Source: Paracoccus fontiphilus
GTDB taxonomy: Bacteria; Pseudomonadota; Alphaproteobacteria; Rhodobacterales; Rhodobacteraceae
DNA: 64,000 nucleotides
Assembly (NCBI RefSeq): GCF_017356265.1
Contig: NZ_JAFNAW010000004.1
Coordinates: forward strand, 56,406 to 120,405
Direction: 5' to 3'
Part shown: one piece after another, positions 1 through 11,336 of the stretch
Numbering within the stretch: the stretch's first letter is position 1
Layout: every line of letters begins with the position of its first letter
Position numbers and translations under genes: made by a program
Notes under the pieces: generated by a model
What the model was told of the DNA's origin: nothing
The model's input: the letters and a program-made list of their open reading frames with translations, nothing else
Database searches by the model: none

Positions 1-506
1 CCCGGTGCGTCGTCGGGAACCTGGCTGTCCAGCTGGCCGCGCATCCGCTCGAACACCTGGGCGCTGCGGCTGTTTTCCACCACCGCAACCTGTTGGCTTG
101 TCATCACGCGGTCATAAACGATGAAGGCGATGGCCACCAGCAGGATGCCGCGCGCCACCCCGAACAGGAAGCCCATGCCCTGATCCACCCCGCCAAGTGC
201 CGACCGCTGCACGACCGACGAGAACAAGGGGGTGATTATCGAGAAGACCACGAGCGCCAGCGCGAAGACCACGGCGAAGCCCGCGATGGTGGCCAGTTCG
301 CAACTGTCGCCCAGGAAACGGTCCAGCACCGGAAGCTGTGCGATCAAGGGTCGCATGGCGGCGGCGAAGATGAAGGCCAGGATGGCCGCGCCGATCCAGC
401 CCAGGATCGCCAGCGATTCGCGCACGAAGCCGCGCGACCAGGCCAGGATGGCCGAAAGGATGATGCCCGCAGCCACTACCGCGTCGATAACTGTGAACCC
501 GTCCAT
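1..506 (-). CDS. cvpA: CvpA family inner-membrane protein (3' end outside window)
   Basis: The minus-strand frame starting at 506 runs open to the window edge, giving about 168 residues without a stop. The protein starts MDGFTVIDAVVAAGIILSAI and shows four hydrophobic stretches (about residues 5-20, 30-50, 65-95 and 105-130), with the GxxRGxxxE-type pattern WSRGFVRESLAILGW typical of the CvpA/colicin V production family. These are small integral membrane proteins of poorly defined role. It lies just upstream of, and is co-oriented with, radA (44 bases between), so it is probably the second gene of a radA-cvpA transcript. In alphaproteobacteria cvpA often precedes purF, which would lie beyond the window; that is inference. 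Confidence 0.85.
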   Translation of the reverse strand, partial: MDGFTVIDAVVAAGIILSAILAWSRGFVRESLAILGWIGAAILAFIFAAAMRPLIAQLPVLDRFLGDSCELATIAGFAVVFALALVVFSIITPLFSSVVQRSALGGVDQGMGFLFGVARGILLVAIAFIVYDRVMTSQQVAVVENSRSAQVFERMRGQLDSQVPDDAP

Positions 507-548
507 GGAACTGCCCCTTGCGCCGGTTATGTTGTCGTTTCAGGCACT

Positions 549-1925
549 TCAGCCGGCGCCGAAGACCTCGCCCACGAATCCCGTCAGGTCGGCGATGCGG
601 CTGATCCCCATGCCGCCCCGATCCTGTCCCGTGCCCTCGACCTTCTGGCTGTCGGGCAAAATCGCCTGTGAAAAACCAAGTTTCTGCGCTTCTTTCAACC
701 TGTTTTCGGCCTGCGCGACGGGGCGCAGCGCGCCCGACAGGCTGATTTCGCCGAACAGCACGGCCTCGGGCGGCAGGGCGCTGTCTTCGCGCGCCGACAG
801 CAGCGCGCCCGCGATGGCCAGATCGGCGGCGGGTTCGTTGACCCGCATCCCGCCCGCGACGTTCAGGAACACGTCCAGGCCCGCGAACGGAATGCCGCAG
901 CGCGCCTCCAGCACCGCCAGGATCGTGCTGACCCGGCCGCTGTCGAGGCCCACGACCGTGCGTCGCGGCGAAGCCAGCGTGGAGGGCGCCACAAGCGCCT
1001 GCACCTCGGTCAGCACGGGGCGCGTTCCCTCGATGCCGGCGAAGACGGCGCTGCCGGGGACCGGCTGGCCGCGTTCGGACAGGAACAGGGCCGAGGGGTT
1101 GGCGACCTCGGCCAGGCCGCTGCCGGTCATCTCGAAGACGCCGATCTCGTCCGCCGGGCCGAAGCGGTTCTTGACCGACCGCAGGATGCGGAACTGGTGG
1201 CCCCGCTCGCCCTCGAAATAGATGACGGTATCGACCATGTGTTCGACCACACGGGGGCCGGCGATCTGGCCTTCCTTGGTCACGTGGCCCACCAGGAAGA
1301 TCGCCACCCCCTTGCGCTTGGCGAAGGTCACAAGCTCATGCGCGGCGGCGCGGACCTGGGCCACGCTGCCGGGCGCGGCCTCGACCTGGTCGGACCAGAG
1401 CGTCTGGACGGAATCGATGATCGCCAGGTCCGGCCGTTCGTTGTCCAGCGTGGTCAGGATGTCGCGCAGGTTCGTTTCGGCCCCCAGCCGGACCGGCGCA
1501 TCCGCCAGCCCCAGCCGCTGCGCCCGCATCCGCACCTGGGCGCTGGCCTCCTCGCCGCTGATGTAGACGGCGTTCGCGCCGCGCCGGGCAAAGGCCGCCG
1601 CGCCCTGCAGCAGCAGCGTGGACTTGCCGATGCCGGGATCGCCGCCGACCAGGATCGCGCTGCCCGGCACGAGGCCGCCGCCAAGGACGCGGTCCAGTTC
1701 CTCCATCGCCGACAGGCTGCGCGGGGGCGGGGGTTCGGTGGTGGCGAGGCTGGAGAGGGGAACCGCGCGGCCCTTGTGGGCGCCCAGGCCCCGGCCCGGA
1801 CCCTGGGACAGGGGCGCTTCCTCGACGATGGTGTTCCAGGCGCCGCAGGCGTCGCAGCGCCCGGCCCATTTCTTGTGCGACGCGCCGCAGGCGGTGCAGG
1901 TGAAAGCATTGGTGGGTTTTGCCAT
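549..1925 (-). CDS. radA: DNA repair protein RadA
   Basis: 458 residues, the usual RadA/Sms length. The N-terminus carries the four-cysteine zinc finger (C10, C13, C24, C27). A RecA-like ATPase follows, with Walker A GGDPGIGKST at about residues 94-103, and then the RadA-specific KNRFG motif. The C-terminal third matches the Lon-like inactive protease domain. RadA processes branched recombination intermediates by promoting branch migration in the cytoplasm. The gene is divergent from lolC (135 bases between starts) and is followed by cvpA. Confidence 0.97.
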   Translation of the reverse strand: MAKPTNAFTCTACGASHKKWAGRCDACGAWNTIVEEAPLSQGPGRGLGAHKGRAVPLSSLATTEPPPPRSLSAMEELDRVLGGGLVPGSAILVGGDPGIGKSTLLLQGAAAFARRGANAVYISGEEASAQVRMRAQRLGLADAPVRLGAETNLRDILTTLDNERPDLAIIDSVQTLWSDQVEAAPGSVAQVRAAAHELVTFAKRKGVAIFLVGHVTKEGQIAGPRVVEHMVDTVIYFEGERGHQFRILRSVKNRFGPADEIGVFEMTGSGLAEVANPSALFLSERGQPVPGSAVFAGIEGTRPVLTEVQALVAPSTLASPRRTVVGLDSGRVSTILAVLEARCGIPFAGLDVFLNVAGGMRVNEPAADLAIAGALLSAREDSALPPEAVLFGEISLSGALRPVAQAENRLKEAQKLGFSQAILPDSQKVEGTGQDRGGMGISRIADLTGFVGEVFGAG

Positions 1926-2060
1926 AACGGGTATGTGGCAGTTGGGGGCCGCCGTCGCAAGTTGGGTATTTGCGCAACGAAGAAGCCCTCACGGCTTTGT
2001 CGGGTTGATCTTTGGCAGAGCCCCGGTCAGGTTCTGCGCGCAAAATCAAGGCACATCCGC

Positions 2061-3362
2061 ATGGCCAGTCCCCGACCGTTCTCCCGCTACGAATTCATGA
2101 TCGCCTGGCGATACCTGCGCGCCCGCCGGGCCGAGGGGGGCGTCAGCGTCATGACCTGGATCAGCCTGATCGGCATCGCGCTTGGCGTGATGGCGCTGAT
2201 CGCGACCCTGGCCGTGCGGGCGGGCTTCCGGGCCGAGTTCGTGGACACGATCCTGGGCGCCAACGCCCATACGACCGTCTACATGGCGCCCCAGCGCATC
2301 AGCAACGAGTTCACGGATGACGTTTATGTCGTGCCCGGCCGGATCGCCGATTATGACGCGATGGCCGCCACGCTTGGTCAGGTTCCGGGCGTCACCCGCA
2401 CCGCGCCGGTCGTGCGCGGGCAGGTCATGGCGACCGCGAACGACAGCTCGAACGTGGCTGAGGTTTTCGGCGTAAGCCTCGAGGATCTGAAGGCAATGCC
2501 GCGCATCGTTGACCCCGGGACGTCGGTCGGCAGTCTTGAGGACTTCGAGCGGGGCATTGCCATCGGCTCGGGCATAGCCCGCGAATTGGCCGTGGGCCTG
2601 GGCGACAAGATCCGCCTGATCGCCCCCGAGGGTGCGCGCACCGCCATCGGCACCACGCCGCGCGTGAAGGCCTACGAGGTGACATATATCTTCAGCGCCG
2701 GACGATACGACATCGACCGCACCCGCATCTACATGCCCATGGCCGAGGCGCAGTCCTACTTCAACCGCGAGGGCGTGGCCGACGAGATCGAGGTCTTCGT
2801 GACCGATCCCGAGCAGGTCGACGACTGGACGATGCCGCTGCTGCAGGCGGCGGGCGAGGGGGCGCAGGTCTGGAACTGGCGCGACTCCTCGGGGTCGTTC
2901 CTGGCGGCACTGGACATGGAGGATGACGTCATGTTCGTGATCCTGTCGGTCCTGGTGCTGATCGCGTCCATGAACATCACAAGCGGCCTGATCATGCTGG
3001 TCAAGAACAAGGGCCGCGACATCGGCATCCTGCGCACCATGGGCCTGACGGAAGGGGCGGTGCTGCGGGTCTTCTTCCTTTGCGGGGCCTTCACCGGGGT
3101 CATCGGCACGGTCGCGGGGGTCATCCTGGGCGTGGCTCTTGCGCTGAACGTGGACAACATCATGGCGGCGCTGAACGCGCTGACCGGCGGCGGCGCCTGG
3201 CAGCCCGAGGTGCGCGGCATCTATCGCCTGCCGGCCGAACTGCGCGCCTGGGACATCTTCCGGGCCGTGGCGCTGTCGCTGTTCCTTTCCTTCGTCGTCA
3301 CCATCTTTCCCGCGCGCCGTGCCGCGCGCATGAACCCGGTCGAGGCGCTGCGCTATGAGTGA
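2061..3362 (+). CDS. lolC: Lipoprotein-releasing ABC transporter permease (LolC/LolE family)
   Basis: 433 residues from the ATG at 2061, which has AAGG about 10 bases upstream; an internal ATG at 2097 is a less likely start. A first membrane span lies at about residues 30-50 ([11 protein letters not shown] just before it). A long periplasmic domain follows, then three C-terminal spans with the FtsX-type sequence [14 protein letters not shown] before the third. This is the Lol permease architecture. The product extracts outer-membrane lipoproteins from the inner membrane together with LolD. Its stop overlaps the lolD start by 8 bases, so the two are translationally coupled. Some bacteria use a single LolF-like permease and it cannot be excluded that this is one. 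Confidence 0.94.
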   Translation: MASPRPFSRYEFMIAWRYLRARRAEGGVSVMTWISLIGIALGVMALIATLAVRAGFRAEFVDTILGANAHTTVYMAPQRISNEFTDDVYVVPGRIADYDAMAATLGQVPGVTRTAPVVRGQVMATANDSSNVAEVFGVSLEDLKAMPRIVDPGTSVGSLEDFERGIAIGSGIARELAVGLGDKIRLIAPEGARTAIGTTPRVKAYEVTYIFSAGRYDIDRTRIYMPMAEAQSYFNREGVADEIEVFVTDPEQVDDWTMPLLQAAGEGAQVWNWRDSSGSFLAALDMEDDVMFVILSVLVLIASMNITSGLIMLVKNKGRDIGILRTMGLTEGAVLRVFFLCGAFTGVIGTVAGVILGVALALNVDNIMAALNALTGGGAWQPEVRGIYRLPAELRAWDIFRAVALSLFLSFVVTIFPARRAARMNPVEALRYE

Positions 3363-4026
3363 CATCCTGCGGCTTGAAGGAGTCGGCAAGACCTATGGCA
3401 AGGACGGGCCCGCCCCCGTCGAAGTGCTGCGCGGCCTGAACCTGGCGGTGTCGCGGGGCGAGGTCGTGGCCTTGGTCGCGCCCTCGGGCGCGGGCAAGTC
3501 GACGCTGCTGCATATCGCCGGACTGCTGGACACGCCCGACACCGGCCGCGTGATCCTGAACGGCCGCGACATGACCGGCCTGCCCGACAAGGCGCGGACC
3601 GAGGCGCGCCGGGCCGAGCTGGGCTTCGTCTACCAGTTCCACCATCTTCTGCCCGAGTTCACGGCGGCCGAGAACATCATCCTGCCGCAACTGGCCAATG
3701 GCGTGCCGCAGCGCGACGCCGCGCGCCGCGCCGAGGACCTGTTGGGTCGCGTGGGTCTGTCACCGCGCGCCGACCATCGCCCGGCCGCCCTGTCAGGGGG
3801 CGAACAGCAGCGTGTGGCCTTCTGCCGGGCGCTGGCGAACCAGCCCGCCCTGCTGCTTGCGGACGAGCCGACCGGCAATCTCGATCCCGAGACATCGGAC
3901 CGGGTCTTCGGAATGCTGGTGACGCTTGTCCGCGAGACCGGCTTGTCGGCGCTGATCGCCACGCATAACCACGATCTTGCCGCCCGCATGGATCGCATCG
4001 TCCGCCTGCATCAGACGGTTGCGTGA
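3355..4026 (+). CDS. lolD: Lipoprotein-releasing system ATPase LolD
   Basis: 223 residues, typical of LolD. Walker A is APSGAGKST (alanine in the usual glycine position), the signature is LSGGEQQRV, and Walker B is followed by ADEPTGNLD, the MacB/LolD/FtsE group hallmark. It powers the partner permease encoded immediately upstream. It starts inside the last codons of lolC and no separate promoter is evident. Confidence 0.96.
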   Translation: MSDILRLEGVGKTYGKDGPAPVEVLRGLNLAVSRGEVVALVAPSGAGKSTLLHIAGLLDTPDTGRVILNGRDMTGLPDKARTEARRAELGFVYQFHHLLPEFTAAENIILPQLANGVPQRDAARRAEDLLGRVGLSPRADHRPAALSGGEQQRVAFCRALANQPALLLADEPTGNLDPETSDRVFGMLVTLVRETGLSALIATHNHDLAARMDRIVRLHQTVA

Positions 4027-4072
4027 CCCGCACCGCCGGGGCAAAGTCACTCAGGCAACCAGAGAGGCAGCA

Positions 4073-4483
4073 ATGAAGGCAACATATGGGGCGGCCCTGT
4101 CCGGAATGGCGATGGCGGGCCTGATCGCGGCCTGCGCGCCACAGATGTCGGACCAGGCTCGGGCGCGTAACGATTTCGTCGCGCTGTGCGTTGATTGCCA
4201 CGGCGCCGACGGCAGGGGCGGCGGGCCGGCCGCCGCTGGAATGACGCCGGCGCCCGTCGACCTGACCCGCGTGGCCGCCAAGAACGGCGGGGTTTTCCCG
4301 CGCCTGCAGGTGATGGGCCACATCTATGGCTTCACGCCCGGCCGCAGCGAATCGCCGATGCCAGAGTTCGGCGATCTTCTGGAAGGGCCGACCATCCCCT
4401 ATGACGCGGGCGACGGAATCCAGACGCCCACTCCGGCCCGGCTGGTCGCGCTGATGGAATATGTCGAGGCGATGCAGCGTTAG
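4073..4483 (+). CDS. Small c-type cytochrome, predicted lipoprotein
   Basis: 136 residues. The N-terminus is a lipoprotein signal peptide ending in the lipobox IAAC (C21), so the protein is probably anchored in a membrane and faces the periplasm. A single haem-attachment motif CVDCH (C39-H43) follows, and the C-terminal part keeps a methionine in SPMPEFGDLL that could be the sixth ligand. This is a class I monohaem cytochrome c. The electron partner is not evident from neighbours: lolD lies 46 bases upstream and a PAP2 protein 5 bases downstream. The ATG at 4073 follows an AGAGAGG purine-rich site. Confidence 0.85.
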   Translation: MKATYGAALSGMAMAGLIAACAPQMSDQARARNDFVALCVDCHGADGRGGGPAAAGMTPAPVDLTRVAAKNGGVFPRLQVMGHIYGFTPGRSESPMPEFGDLLEGPTIPYDAGDGIQTPTPARLVALMEYVEAMQR

Positions 4484-4488
4484 GGCGC

Positions 4489-4992
4489 ATGATCCGGAAT
4501 GTCCTGCTTGCCGCGGTCCTTGGGGCGGCGGCCCAACCCGCAGCCGCCGATCCGTTCGAGGACTTCGGCACCGCGATGAAGTTCGGCCTGCCGCTGGCCG
4601 CCGCCGCCTGCGCTGCCCGCGATGACCGGCTGGAGGACTTCGCGGTCCGCGGCGCCTTGCAGGCGGTTCTGGTCCTGGGCCTGAAGACATGGCTTGACGG
4701 CACGCCGGTCTCGGTCCGGCCATCGGGCGAGGGAAAGGGGTTTCCGTCGGGCCATTCCGCCGCAGCGGCCTTTGGCGCCGCCGACCTTGCCGGCAAGTGC
4801 TTTCCCGACGACCCCGCAGCGGGCATCGGCCTTTACGGCGTGGCGGGCCTGGCGGCCGCCAGTCGCGTCCACGCGGGCGAACACACGGCGCAGCAGGTGC
4901 TGACCGGCGCCTTGATCGGCTTCAGCTTCGGCGCCGCCGATTTCGGCATCGGGACCGAGGGGGCCAGCTTCAACGTCGGGATGCGCTTCTGA
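4489..4992 (+). CDS. PAP2-family phosphatase-like protein
   Basis: 167 residues with a cleavable-looking signal peptide (residues 1-20, cut near AAA-DP). The three PAP2 motifs are visible: a K..RP segment ending VSVRP, PSGHS, and SRVHAGEHTAQQ. The first two motifs and the histidine of the third are intact, but the last acidic position of the H-x3-D element reads glutamine, which may lower or change activity. Family members dephosphorylate lipid phosphates or other phosphomonoesters at the periplasmic side. It follows the cytochrome gene by 5 bases, and its last 23 bases overlap the end of the convergent hydrolase gene. Confidence 0.82.
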   Translation: MIRNVLLAAVLGAAAQPAAADPFEDFGTAMKFGLPLAAAACAARDDRLEDFAVRGALQAVLVLGLKTWLDGTPVSVRPSGEGKGFPSGHSAAAAFGAADLAGKCFPDDPAAGIGLYGVAGLAAASRVHAGEHTAQQVLTGALIGFSFGAADFGIGTEGASFNVGMRF

Positions 4993-5812
4993 GCCGCCCG
5001 CAGCGGTCCAGCCAGGCATTGATCGCGGCCAGCGACTCCGGTTCGTCCAGCCACGGCACATGGGCGCGCCCCGGCACCTCGGCGAAGATCGTTTCGGGAC
5101 GGCGCCGCAGCATTTCGCCAGCGGCCTCGGCCGCCAGCAGGTCGGAATTCGCGCCCCGTATCAGTGCGACCGGCAGGCCCGCCGTCGCGTCCCACAAAGG
5201 CCACAGGTCGGGCGGTTCACCCTGGAACGCCGCCAGGAACGCCTCGCGCAGGGCGGGATCATACCTGATCCGCAGACCCTCGGGCGTCTCCTCGTAATGC
5301 TTCTGCGCATCGGCCAGCCAGCGACCGTCAGGCACATCGGCAAATCCCGGCATCGCCACGGCCAGCCTTTCGGCAAGCGCCCCATGCGTCCGGGCCGCCG
5401 GATTGCGCCCGACATAGTCGAAGATCCGCTCCAGCCCCGTCTGCTCGATCACTGGCCCAACATCGTTCAGGCACAGCCCCAGCAAACGATCATGAGCAAC
5501 GGCCGCCAGCAGAAGCCCGATCAGGCCACCGCGCGACGTGCCCAGAACCGCCGCCCGCCCGATCCCCAGATGATCCAGCAGCGCAAGGGCATCCTTGCCC
5601 TCCCGCGGCACGGTATAGGTCGCCGCGCCGGTGAAATCCGACTGCCCGCGTCCGCGATAATCCATTCGGATCAACCGCACCCCCGCCAGATGCGGCGCAA
5701 GGTAATCGAAATCGCCCATGTTCCGCGTCAGCCCGGCAAGGCAAAGGACCGGCAGCCCTTCGCCCTCATCCGAAAAGGCCAGCCGAGCGCCATCGTCTGT
5801 CGTGAAGAACAT
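4970..5812 (-). CDS. Alpha/beta hydrolase
   Basis: 280 residues with the alpha/beta-hydrolase fold. The oxyanion-hole region is LCLAGLTRN, the nucleophile elbow is GTSRGG, and the C-terminal catalytic histidine sits in GRAHVPWLDEP. The LIRMDYRGRGQS segment is typical of the 3-oxoadipate enol-lactonase/haloalkane dehalogenase-like branch, but the substrate cannot be read from sequence. The gene lies downstream of fabI, separated by a palindromic repeat element. It overlaps the convergent PAP2 gene by 23 bases. Confidence 0.85.
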   Translation of the reverse strand: MFFTTDDGARLAFSDEGEGLPVLCLAGLTRNMGDFDYLAPHLAGVRLIRMDYRGRGQSDFTGAATYTVPREGKDALALLDHLGIGRAAVLGTSRGGLIGLLLAAVAHDRLLGLCLNDVGPVIEQTGLERIFDYVGRNPAARTHGALAERLAVAMPGFADVPDGRWLADAQKHYEETPEGLRIRYDPALREAFLAAFQGEPPDLWPLWDATAGLPVALIRGANSDLLAAEAAGEMLRRRPETIFAEVPGRAHVPWLDEPESLAAINAWLDRCGRLRSASRR

Positions 5813-5824
5813 CGCCCGTCCTTT

Positions 5825-5871
5825 GCCTTGGCTGAAATATCCTCGGGGGTCCGGGGGCAGACAGCCCCCGG
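5825..5871 (-). repeat. Rhodobacterales-type intergenic palindromic repeat, copy 1
   Basis: The element reads GCCTTGG, then AAATATCC, then a G-rich hairpin CCGGGGGC-AGACA-GCCCCCGG (5851-5871). The same order of blocks recurs at 9598-9640 and, in opposite orientation, at 51626-51686. It sits between the fabI stop and the start of the hydrolase gene and could act as a transcription terminator or processing site. Confidence 0.75.
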
Positions 5872-5878
5872 TTCGACC

Positions 5879-6670
5879 TCACAAATTCTCGCTCTGCGGC
5901 ATCCCCAGAACGTGATATCCGCCATCGACCGTCACCACCTCGCCCGTGGTGCAGGCGCCCCAGTCCGACAGCAGCCAGACAGCGGTGCCGCCGATCGCCT
6001 CCAGCGTGGCATTGGCGCGCAGGGGCGCGTTGGCCTCGGTATGACGGAAGGTCTTGCGCGCCCCGCCGATGGCGGCCCCTGCCAGCGTCTTCATGGGGCC
6101 GGGGCTGATCGCGTTGACGCGGATGCGGTCCGGCCCCAGGTCGTTCGCCAGATAGCGCACAGCGGACTCCAGCGCCGCCTTGGCGACCCCCATGACGTTG
6201 TAGAACGGCGTCACCCGATTCGACCCGCCATAGGTCAGCGTGATCAGCGACCCGCCTTCCGTCATCAGGGGGTGGGCGCGCCGTGCCACCTCGATCAGCG
6301 AATAGCAGGATATCTCGAGGCTGTGCTTGAAGTTCGCACGGCTGGTGTTCACGAACCGGCCGGTCAACTCGTTCTTGTTGGAAAAGGCGATGGCGTGGAT
6401 CACGAAGTCCAGGCGGCCCCAGCGTTCCGTGATCGCCGCGAAGGCCGCGTCAAGCGAGGCGTCGTCGGTCACGTCCACGTCCAGCAGGAAGTCCGACCCC
6501 AGCGAGGCCGCAAGCGGCTGCACCCGCTTGCCGAAAGCCTCACCCTGATAGGAAAACGCAAGCTCGGCGCCCTCGGCGGCCACCGCTTTCGCGATGCCCC
6601 AGGCGATGGAGTGGTCGTTGGCGACCCCCATCACAAGCCCGCGCTTGCCTTGAAGAAGATCGCCCATCAA
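5879..6670 (-). CDS. fabI: Enoyl-ACP reductase (NADH), FabI
   Basis: 263 residues, a divergent short-chain dehydrogenase of the FabI type. The N-terminal nucleotide site GLVMGVANDHSIAWGIA and the catalytic Y-x6-K (YNVMGVAK, Tyr about 157) are diagnostic. It carries out the last reduction of the fatty-acid elongation cycle (trans-2-enoyl-ACP to acyl-ACP). It lies 12 bases downstream of fabB in a fabA-fabB-fabI operon, the usual order in alphaproteobacteria. Confidence 0.97.
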   Translation of the reverse strand: MMGDLLQGKRGLVMGVANDHSIAWGIAKAVAAEGAELAFSYQGEAFGKRVQPLAASLGSDFLLDVDVTDDASLDAAFAAITERWGRLDFVIHAIAFSNKNELTGRFVNTSRANFKHSLEISCYSLIEVARRAHPLMTEGGSLITLTYGGSNRVTPFYNVMGVAKAALESAVRYLANDLGPDRIRVNAISPGPMKTLAGAAIGGARKTFRHTEANAPLRANATLEAIGGTAVWLLSDWGACTTGEVVTVDGGYHVLGMPQSENL

Positions 6671-6682
6671 TGACCTCGTTTC

Positions 6683-7912
6683 TTATTCCTTGTAACGCGA
6701 CATCAGCAGGGCGGCGTTGGTGCCCCCGAACCCGAAGCTGTTCGACAGCACCGAGTCGAGGCCGGCATCGTCCACCCGGCTTGTGGCAATCTCGCCCGGC
6801 TGGATCTCGGGGTCCAGTGTCGTCACGTTTGCAGATGCTGCAATGAAGTCATTTTGCAACATCAGCAGGCTGTAGATCGCCTCGTGGACGCCCGTCGCGC
6901 CCAGCGAATGCCCGGTCAGCGACTTCGTCGAGCTGATCGGCGGCGTGCTGCCCTCGCCCCAGATGCGGCGGATCGCCTTGACCTCTCCGATGTCGCCCAC
7001 CGGGGTCGAGGTGCCATGCGCGTTGATATAGCTGACCGTCCGCCCCTCGGGCAGCGTGGACAGGGCCAGCCGCATCGACCGCTCGCCGCCCTCGCCGGAC
7101 GGGGCAACCATGTCATAGCCGTCGCTGGTCGCGCCATATCCGGTGACTTCGGCATAGATCTTGGCGCCGCGCGCCAGGGCGTGCTCCAGTTCCTCCAGCA
7201 CCACGACGCCACCGCCGCCGGCGATCACGAAGCCGTCGCGGGTCGCATCGTAAGGGCGGGACGCGGTCTGCGGGGTGTCGTTGTATTTCGACGACATGGC
7301 GCCCATGGCGTCGAACAGGCAGGACAGCGTCCAGTCCAGTTCCTCGCCCCCGCCCGCGAAGACGATGTCCTGCTTGCCCATCTGGATCTGTTCCACACCG
7401 TTGCCGATGCAATGGGCCGACGTCGAACAGGCCGAGGTGATGGAATAGTTCACGCCCTTGATCTTGAAGGGCGTCGCCAGACAGGCCGAGTTGGTGGACG
7501 ACATGCAGCGCGTCACCATGAAGGGGCCCATCCGCTTGGGGCTGCCCTTTTCGATGACGGTCTGGTGCGCCTCAAAGAAGTTCGACGTGGACGGCCCGCC
7601 CGATCCCATGATGAGGCCCGTGCGCGGGTTCGACACGTCGCCTTCCTCAAGCCCTGAATCCTTGATCGCCTGTTCCATGGCGATGAAGTTGTAGGCCGCG
7701 CCCGGACCCATGAAGCGCAGGTTGCGCTTGTCGATGTGATCCTCAAGCTTGATCTGCGGCATCCCGTGGACCTGGCTGCGGAACCCGTGTTCGGCATAGT
7801 CGGGCGCGAAGACGATGCCCGAGCGGCCCGCCTTCAGGCTTTCCGTGACCTCGTCGGCGTTGTTGCCGATGGGCGAGACGATGCCAAGGCCGGTGATGAC
7901 GACGCGTCGCAT
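6683..7912 (-). CDS. fabB: 3-oxoacyl-ACP synthase I, FabB
   Basis: 409 residues with the thiolase-fold Cys-His-His triad: Cys about 163 in ACSTSAH, His in [11 protein letters not shown] and His in [12 protein letters not shown]. Presence next to fabA identifies it as the FabB type, which elongates the cis-3-decenoyl-ACP made by FabA and so commits carbon to unsaturated fatty acids. It is the central gene of fabA-fabB-fabI, 36 bases after fabA. Confidence 0.97.
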   Translation of the reverse strand: MRRVVITGLGIVSPIGNNADEVTESLKAGRSGIVFAPDYAEHGFRSQVHGMPQIKLEDHIDKRNLRFMGPGAAYNFIAMEQAIKDSGLEEGDVSNPRTGLIMGSGGPSTSNFFEAHQTVIEKGSPKRMGPFMVTRCMSSTNSACLATPFKIKGVNYSITSACSTSAHCIGNGVEQIQMGKQDIVFAGGGEELDWTLSCLFDAMGAMSSKYNDTPQTASRPYDATRDGFVIAGGGGVVVLEELEHALARGAKIYAEVTGYGATSDGYDMVAPSGEGGERSMRLALSTLPEGRTVSYINAHGTSTPVGDIGEVKAIRRIWGEGSTPPISSTKSLTGHSLGATGVHEAIYSLLMLQNDFIAASANVTTLDPEIQPGEIATSRVDDAGLDSVLSNSFGFGGTNAALLMSRYKE

Positions 7913-7948
7913 GGGGCCTTCCTCCTTGTGTTGTTCAGTTGGCCGCCA

Positions 7949-8458
7949 TCAGCTCGACGACAGCGCGACCTTCATGTCCTTGACCTGATAGATGGTCTCG
8001 CCATCTGCCTCGACGCGGCCGTCGGCCACGCCCATGGTCAGGCGCCGGGTCTGCACGGCTTTTGTGAAATCGACGTGATAGCGCAGCAGCTTGCGGTCGG
8101 GGCGGACCATGCCGGTCAGCTTGACCTCTCCCACGCCCAGGGCATAGCCGCGCCCCTGCCAGCCGCGCCAGCCCAGGTTGAAGCCGGTCAGCTGCCACAG
8201 GCCGTCCAGACCCAGGCAGCCCGGCATGATCGGGTTGCCGGGAAAGTGGCAGGCGAAGAACCACAGGTCGGGGGTGATGTCGAACTCGGCCACGACATGG
8301 CCCTTGCCATGTTCGCCGCGATCTTCCGAGATGTCGGTGATGCGGTCCATCATCAGCATGGGCGGTTCGGGCAGTTGCGCATTGCCGGGGCCGAACAGCT
8401 CGCCCCGCGCGCAGGCCAGAAGGTCGTCGCGGTCGAAGCTGGTTTTCTCCATCGCCAT
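7949..8458 (-). CDS. fabA: 3-hydroxydecanoyl-ACP dehydratase/isomerase, FabA
   Basis: 169 residues, the standard FabA length. The active-site segment [20 protein letters not shown] contains the catalytic His (about 70) and Asp. It dehydrates 3-hydroxydecanoyl-ACP and isomerises the product to cis-3-decenoyl-ACP, the branch point to unsaturated fatty acids. It is first in the fabABI operon and divergent from gshB (159 bases between starts). Confidence 0.97.
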   Translation of the reverse strand: MAMEKTSFDRDDLLACARGELFGPGNAQLPEPPMLMMDRITDISEDRGEHGKGHVVAEFDITPDLWFFACHFPGNPIMPGCLGLDGLWQLTGFNLGWRGWQGRGYALGVGEVKLTGMVRPDRKLLRYHVDFTKAVQTRRLTMGVADGRVEADGETIYQVKDMKVALSSS

Positions 8459-8617
8459 GCGGTCTTGCCTTTCCTGCAGGCCGTCCGGCCGGCCTTGTCC
8501 AAATTGGCGTTCCGTCTATCACTTGGGGCAAAGCGCGTGCAAGTCAATGCGACGGTCGGTCTTGCATCCCGCGGGGTGCCGGGCGACAAGCTGTCCAACC
8601 CCTTCAAGGAGGACACC

Positions 8618-9562
8618 ATGAGCCTGCATGTCGCCCTGCAGATGGACCCGATCGAGGCCGTTTCGGTCCATGCCGACAGTACCTTCCGCATCGGCCTGGA
8701 GGCGCAGGCGCGCGGCCACCGGCTGTTCCAGTACACGGTCGATCAACTACGCTACGACGAGGGCCGGGTGATCGCGCGCGGCCGTCCCGTGACCCTGCGC
8801 CGCGAACAGGGCAATCACGTCACCTTCGGCGACTGGGCAGAGGAGGACCTGTCCGACTTCGACGTGATCTGGCTGCGCCAGGACCCGCCCTTCGACATGG
8901 CCTATGTCACCTCGACGCATCTGCTGGACCGGGTGCATCCCAAGGCACTGGTGGTCAACGACCCGTTCTGGGTCAGGAACTGCCCCGAAAAGCTGATGGT
9001 GCTGGATTTCCCCGACCTGACGCCGCCCACCATGATCGCCCGCGACCCCGCCGCGATCCGGGCCTTCCGCGACCGGCACGGCGACATCATCGTGAAGCCC
9101 CTCTACGGCAACGGCGGGGCAGGGGTGTTCCACCTCGACCCCGAGGACCGCAACCTGTCGGCGCTGCTGGAACTGTTCGCAGGCATCAGCCGAGAGCCGA
9201 TGATCGCGCAGAAATACATCCATGCCGTCAGCAAGGGCGACAAGCGCATCATCCTGGTCGACGGCGAACCTGTCGGCGCGATCAACCGCGTCCCCCAGAC
9301 CGGAGAGGCCCGGTCGAACATGCATGTGGGTGGCCGGGCGGAACAGATCGGCCTGACCGAACGCGAATACGAGATCTGCGCCCGCATCGGCCCGACCTTG
9401 CGCGAAAAGGGCCTGATCTTCACCGGCATCGACGTCATCGACGGCTGGCTGACCGAGATCAACGTGACCTCGCCCACCGGCATCCAGGAACTGGAGCGCT
9501 TCGACGGCATCAACGCGGCCGAGGCCATCTGGCAGGCGATCGAAAGGCGCCTGACGACATAG
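8618..9562 (+). CDS. gshB: Glutathione synthetase
   Basis: 314 residues from the ATG at 8618, chosen because AAGGAGG stands 6 bases upstream and the start [15 protein letters not shown] matches GshB N-termini. The ATP-grasp fold is evident ([25 protein letters not shown]). It ligates gamma-glutamylcysteine and glycine. A long in-frame upstream extension exists but is antisense to fabA and is not believed. A GGGGT/ACCCC hairpin at 9566-9578 follows the stop directly. Confidence 0.97.
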   Translation: MSLHVALQMDPIEAVSVHADSTFRIGLEAQARGHRLFQYTVDQLRYDEGRVIARGRPVTLRREQGNHVTFGDWAEEDLSDFDVIWLRQDPPFDMAYVTSTHLLDRVHPKALVVNDPFWVRNCPEKLMVLDFPDLTPPTMIARDPAAIRAFRDRHGDIIVKPLYGNGGAGVFHLDPEDRNLSALLELFAGISREPMIAQKYIHAVSKGDKRIILVDGEPVGAINRVPQTGEARSNMHVGGRAEQIGLTEREYEICARIGPTLREKGLIFTGIDVIDGWLTEINVTSPTGIQELERFDGINAAEAIWQAIERRLTT

Positions 9563-9597
9563 GGCGGGGTTTCACCCCATCCTACGGCTGCCCTTTT

Positions 9598-9640
9598 GCC
9601 TTGGTCCAAATATCCCGGGGGCGCGGGGGCTGGCCCCCGC
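9598..9640 (-). repeat. Rhodobacterales-type intergenic palindromic repeat, copy 2
   Basis: The block order is GCCTTGG, AAATATCC, then the hairpin GCGGGGGC-TG-GCCCCCGC (9623-9640). This matches copy 1 closely in block order and orientation. It lies between the convergent ends of gshB and the Lrp-type regulator and probably helps terminate one or both transcripts. Confidence 0.75.
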
Positions 9641-9643
9641 TCT

Positions 9644-11285
<1,642 letters not shown>

Positions 11286-11292
11286 ACGAAAA

Positions 11293-11318
11293 AAGGGGCG
11301 CGGTGATCCGCGCCCCTT
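11293..11318. terminator. Bidirectional terminator between trxB and the polyol ABC operon
   Basis: Perfect 11-bp stem AAGGGGCGCGG/CCGCGCCCCTT with loop TGAT. An A-run on its left (11288-11294) gives a U-tract for leftward transcription from the ABC operon, and TTCTTCTTC on the right serves trxB. Confidence 0.85.
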
Positions 11319-11336
11319 CTTCTTCGCGATCGGTGC

